Shown here piece after piece: positions 3,972-6,405 of a stretch of DNA of 6,405 bases. Position 1 is the stretch's first letter. Each line of letters begins with the position of its first letter. Source of the DNA: JBEIUO01 sp964549785. Lineage in GTDB: Bacteria; Planctomycetota; Phycisphaerae; Phycisphaerales; UBA1924. The stretch covers positions 1 to 6,405 of the forward strand of contig CAZJXA010000192.1 of the NCBI GenBank assembly GCA_964549785.1, written 5' to 3'. The notes beneath the pieces were generated by a model, which saw only the letters and a list, made by a program, of their open reading frames with translations, ran no database searches and was not told the DNA's origin. The position numbers and the translations under genes were made by a program.

Positions 3972-6227
3972 GTGACCCATCGATCCGCCATCCGGTCCTC
4001 CCGCTTCTCCGACGGCCTCGGTCGTTGTCTTGTCGCCGGTATGGCGATCGGTTGGTTCGGGCCTTCGGCGGCGTTTGCACAGCCGGGAGTGGCCGCCCCG
4101 GTTGCTCCGGCTACCCCCGAAACACCTCGGACCGCGTCAGGCACGACGGACGCCGAACTCCTGGTGGATTTCATCCACTACACGCGGATCGCCCGTCACG
4201 ATCTTGCCGCGGCCAGCGGGCAGGAACTGCTGAATCGAAAGATTGCCGGGCCCGACTTTGTGACGTTGGTGGAGGCCAACGACGCCTCCCGTTTCGATAC
4301 CTCGGTGCGGCAGGCCCTTCGGGTGGCCTCGCTGGAGCCCATCGCCGCCGGGCTCCTCAAGGAGTACGAAACCGGCCGCCTTTCCCGAGCCCGCAACCCC
4401 GAGGAAGTCCAGCGGAATATCGCGCTGCTGACCGGCACCCTGCGGGGCAGATTGCTGGGCAAAGCACGCTTGATCGCCGCGGGGGAGTACGCCGTTCCGC
4501 AGCTGCTCGCGGCCCTCATTGACCGCCAGAACCCGGCCCTGCAGGCGGAAGTTCAGCGAGTTCTCATCGAACTGGGACGCCAAACCATCGCCCCCTTGAC
4601 CGCCGCATTGCCTTCCATGCCGCCGGCCCAGCAGGAAGTTATTGCCGACACCCTCGGCCAAGTGCCCTATCGCACCAGCGTGCCGTTTCTTTCTGATTTG
4701 GCTGAAACCACCCAAAGCGATGCGGTACGGACCGCTGCAAGGCGGGCGATGGGCCGACTGGGTGGGGCGGGCGGCGAAACCGGATCCCTGCTCACCGAAC
4801 TTGCGGAGGGATATTACGACGAGAAGAGCGAAGTCACGAGTTTCCCCGGCGAGGCTTACCAACTCCTCTGGTCGTTCGATGCGGCCGCCGGCCTGCAGAT
4901 GACGGCCATTGTGACCCCGGTTTTCCACGAAGCCATGGCGATGCGACTCGCCGAGCGCGCGATGGAGGTGCAGGCGAAATCCGGGGGCGTGACCCCGGAC
5001 ACCGCGGCCCTGTGGGTCGCCACCAACTACTCCCGCGAAATCGACTCGGCTGAAGGCTACGTCAATCCGGCATACCCCACCGGAGACGCCGAGGGTTCGC
5101 GGCGGGGGGCCGATTACTTCGGTGCCGCCGCCGGGGCTGATGTGGCCCAACGTGTTCTCCTGCGGGCGATCGATGATCGCGACACGCCGCTGGCCCGTCG
5201 CGCGATCGCAGCGGTCGAAAAAACGGCCGGGCGCGGTGCCCTCGTCTCGGGCTCATCCGGGCGGTCGCCTCTGGTCGAGGCTCTCGGCTATCCGAATCGG
5301 CGCGTCCAGTTCGAATCGGCCTTGGCGATCGGCCGCTCGCAGCCCAAGGACGGGTTCGATGGCTCCGAGCGGGTGGTCCCCACCTTGGCCGCCGCCGTCC
5401 GCAGCGCGAAGGAGCAGACCGCCGCCGTTCTGGTCCGGGACGCCGAAATCTATCAGGGTCTTCGCACGACTCTCGAATCCCTCGGATACGCCGTCTTGCC
5501 GCAGGCCGGGAACGTCGCTGAACTCACCGGGCCGCTCGCCGAAGCGGCCTCGGTTGACCTGATCGTGGCCCAGGTTTCGACCGTCGAAGCGGGTCGCACG
5601 ATGGTCGAGGAAGTCCGCGGCACCAGCAAACTTTCCGCCACGCCACTGATGCTGCTCTCGGGTCAACAGGAGTACATCGAACTCGGCCGCCGCTTCGGCG
5701 ACGACGAGACGATCGAAGTGCGGCAGACTGGTCTGGCCGCCGGAACCATCACCCGGGCGATCAATGATCTCGTGGCCACCGCCAGCGGCGGCGCGATCGG
5801 CGATGAAGAGGCCGACGAGTACACGCGCCGGGCTCTCGAGACGCTCCGCGACCTCGCGATCTCCGGTAGCAGCGTGTTGAAAGCTTCCGATGCGTCCTTG
5901 ACGCTTAGTTCAGCCCTCACCGAGAAGGAGGGCGCAACGAAGCTCGCTATCGCCGAGATCTTGTCCCACATCGACGAAGATCGATCCCAGCGGGCGATCG
6001 CGGATGCCGCCTTCAAGGCCGCCGGTGAGGAGCGCATCGAGTTGTTGAACCTCGTGGCCGCCAGCGCCAAGCGGTTCGGCAACAAACTGGAAGAGCGTCA
6101 GGTGTCGCGCGTGGCTGAATTCGCCGGTGAGGGGACCGACGCCGAGGCGACGGCCGCCGCATCCTTGCTGGGTTCTTTGAACGTTCAGAATGCGCGGCTG
6201 CTTCCGCTGATTCTCGGCACGAAGTAA
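3972..6227 (+). CDS. Exported HEAT-repeat protein with an embedded degenerate receiver-like domain
   Basis: 751 residues from GTG 3972. Residues 1-36 form a Sec signal peptide: an arginine-bearing n-region, hydrophobic core LVAGMAIGWFG, and a likely cut after AFA (36) before Gln37. No lipobox is seen, so the mature protein is probably periplasmic. A Pro/Ala/Thr linker (about 37-58) and an alpha-helical region follow. HEAT-like helix pairs lie at about 171-202, 203-232 and 233-264 (for example VPQLLAALID...QRVLIELG), and again at about 388-478, including VQFESALAIG. Residues about 482-604 read as an alternating strand-helix fold like a CheY receiver, but with the phosphoacceptor position occupied by Gln (534, in DLIVAQ). 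About 656-748 is helical repeat again. HEAT arrays are protein-binding scaffolds, so a structural or docking role is inferred; no enzyme motif is visible and no partner is known. It is divergent from an HTH-receiver regulator. The frame is intact. Confidence 0.88.
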   Translation: MTHRSAIRSSRFSDGLGRCLVAGMAIGWFGPSAAFAQPGVAAPVAPATPETPRTASGTTDAELLVDFIHYTRIARHDLAAASGQELLNRKIAGPDFVTLVEANDASRFDTSVRQALRVASLEPIAAGLLKEYETGRLSRARNPEEVQRNIALLTGTLRGRLLGKARLIAAGEYAVPQLLAALIDRQNPALQAEVQRVLIELGRQTIAPLTAALPSMPPAQQEVIADTLGQVPYRTSVPFLSDLAETTQSDAVRTAARRAMGRLGGAGGETGSLLTELAEGYYDEKSEVTSFPGEAYQLLWSFDAAAGLQMTAIVTPVFHEAMAMRLAERAMEVQAKSGGVTPDTAALWVATNYSREIDSAEGYVNPAYPTGDAEGSRRGADYFGAAAGADVAQRVLLRAIDDRDTPLARRAIAAVEKTAGRGALVSGSSGRSPLVEALGYPNRRVQFESALAIGRSQPKDGFDGSERVVPTLAAAVRSAKEQTAAVLVRDAEIYQGLRTTLESLGYAVLPQAGNVAELTGPLAEAASVDLIVAQVSTVEAGRTMVEEVRGTSKLSATPLMLLSGQQEYIELGRRFGDDETIEVRQTGLAAGTITRAINDLVATASGGAIGDEEADEYTRRALETLRDLAISGSSVLKASDASLTLSSALTEKEGATKLAIAEILSHIDEDRSQRAIADAAFKAAGEERIELLNLVAASAKRFGNKLEERQVSRVAEFAGEGTDAEATAAASLLGSLNVQNARLLPLILGTK

Positions 6228-6231
6228 CCAC

Positions 6232-6294
6232 GCCCGGCCCTTTGCAGTCCGGCCATCGCGTCTAATTCCCTTCGTCCCGTGGCCGGGCTTCTTT
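6232..6294 (+). terminator. Possible terminator after the exported HEAT protein
   Basis: GCCCGGCC (6232-6239) and GGCCGGGC (6281-6288) form a perfect 8-bp inverted repeat followed by TTCTTT (6289-6294), starting 4 nt after the stop codon. The 41-nt loop is long for an intrinsic terminator and the T tract is short and interrupted, so this is only a candidate. Its right arm lies inside the possible minus-strand coding tail described separately. Confidence 0.35.
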
Positions 6295-6405
6295 AGGGTC
6301 ATAGATCCGTCGCCGTCCCTTTGCGGCGACCACTCCGGGACGCTGCCGCGCTTGTTTTTCACGCATCTTGGCCCCCCGCCGCTTCGCGCGCCCGTATTTT
6401 ATTAG
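6262..6405 (-). CDS. Possible C-terminal tail of an unknown minus-strand gene (enters from the right edge)
   Basis: On the minus strand a frame is open from the window edge for 47 codons to TAG (6264-6262). The tail is very basic and charged (KYGRAKRRGAKMREKQARQRP, ending RRRIYDPKEARPRDEGN if trimmed to its last part), as is common at the disordered ends of nucleic-acid-binding proteins. An internal ATG at 6366 would give a 34-residue product instead. If real, it converges with the HEAT protein, with 34 bp between the stops. I do not recognise the family. An open frame of this length is not rare in GC-rich DNA, and third-position GC is not striking, so it may be chance. Confidence 0.35.
   Translation of the reverse strand, partial: LIKYGRAKRRGAKMREKQARQRPGVVAAKGRRRIYDPKEARPRDEGN
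6309..6330. repeat. Inverted repeat near the right edge
   Basis: GTCGCCG (6309-6315) and CGGCGAC (6324-6330) form a perfect 7-bp stem with an 8-nt loop, TCCCTTTG. No T tract follows in either direction. It lies inside the possible minus-strand coding tail, where it could simply reflect arginine-rich codons. Function unknown. Confidence 0.4.

Noticed and set aside
4137..5150. 337-residue minus-strand frame
   Set aside because: It is antisense to the exported HEAT protein and has the Gly/Arg/His-rich make-up of a shadow frame.
1..6405. Mobile elements, CRISPR arrays, prophage or integration sites
   Set aside because: No transposase, integrase, regularly spaced repeat or target-site duplication was seen; the genes are ordinary chromosomal ones.

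Overview
This is a GC-rich bacterial chromosomal window with six well-supported or partial genes, one doubtful partial gene at the right edge, and no mobile element, CRISPR array, tRNA or rRNA that I can see. The gene content points to a Gram-negative-type cell with a Kdo-containing envelope (kdsA). The small regulator with an N-terminal excisionase-like HTH and a C-terminal receiver, and the large exported HEAT-repeat protein, are styles I associate with Planctomycetota. That placement is an inference and no marker gene proves it.

Layout. Positions 1-1444 (minus strand) hold the 3' part of an operon for an ABC exporter: an ATPase (593-1444), then 19 bp further on a GTG-started ABC-2 type permease that runs off the left edge. 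A 128-bp divergent region separates this operon from kdsA (1573-2421, plus), which encodes Kdo-8-phosphate synthase with all four ligands of the metal-dependent class. kdsA converges on rpmA (2418-2702, minus; ribosomal protein L27), and the two stop codons overlap by 4 bp. A 281-bp non-coding stretch follows. It contains the rpmA upstream region and a clear Rho-independent terminator (minus) belonging to the next gene, an HTH-receiver response regulator (2984-3562, minus). A 409-bp divergent intergenic region leads to a large exported protein (3972-6227, plus). That protein has a Sec signal peptide, several HEAT-like helical repeat blocks and, between two of them, a segment that looks like a degenerate response-regulator receiver domain. 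The last about 180 bp hold inverted repeats and what may be the C-terminal tail of a minus-strand gene entering from the right.

How the parts relate. The ABC pair is a functional unit (ATPase plus permease; substrate unknown). kdsA (Kdo for lipopolysaccharide) and rpmA (translation) are housekeeping genes that are neighbours without an obvious shared job. The response regulator and the exported HEAT protein are divergent across a shared upstream region. One has a live-looking receiver and the other a dead-looking one. This pairing is the most interesting feature here, but a functional link is only a hypothesis. No histidine kinase is present in the window.
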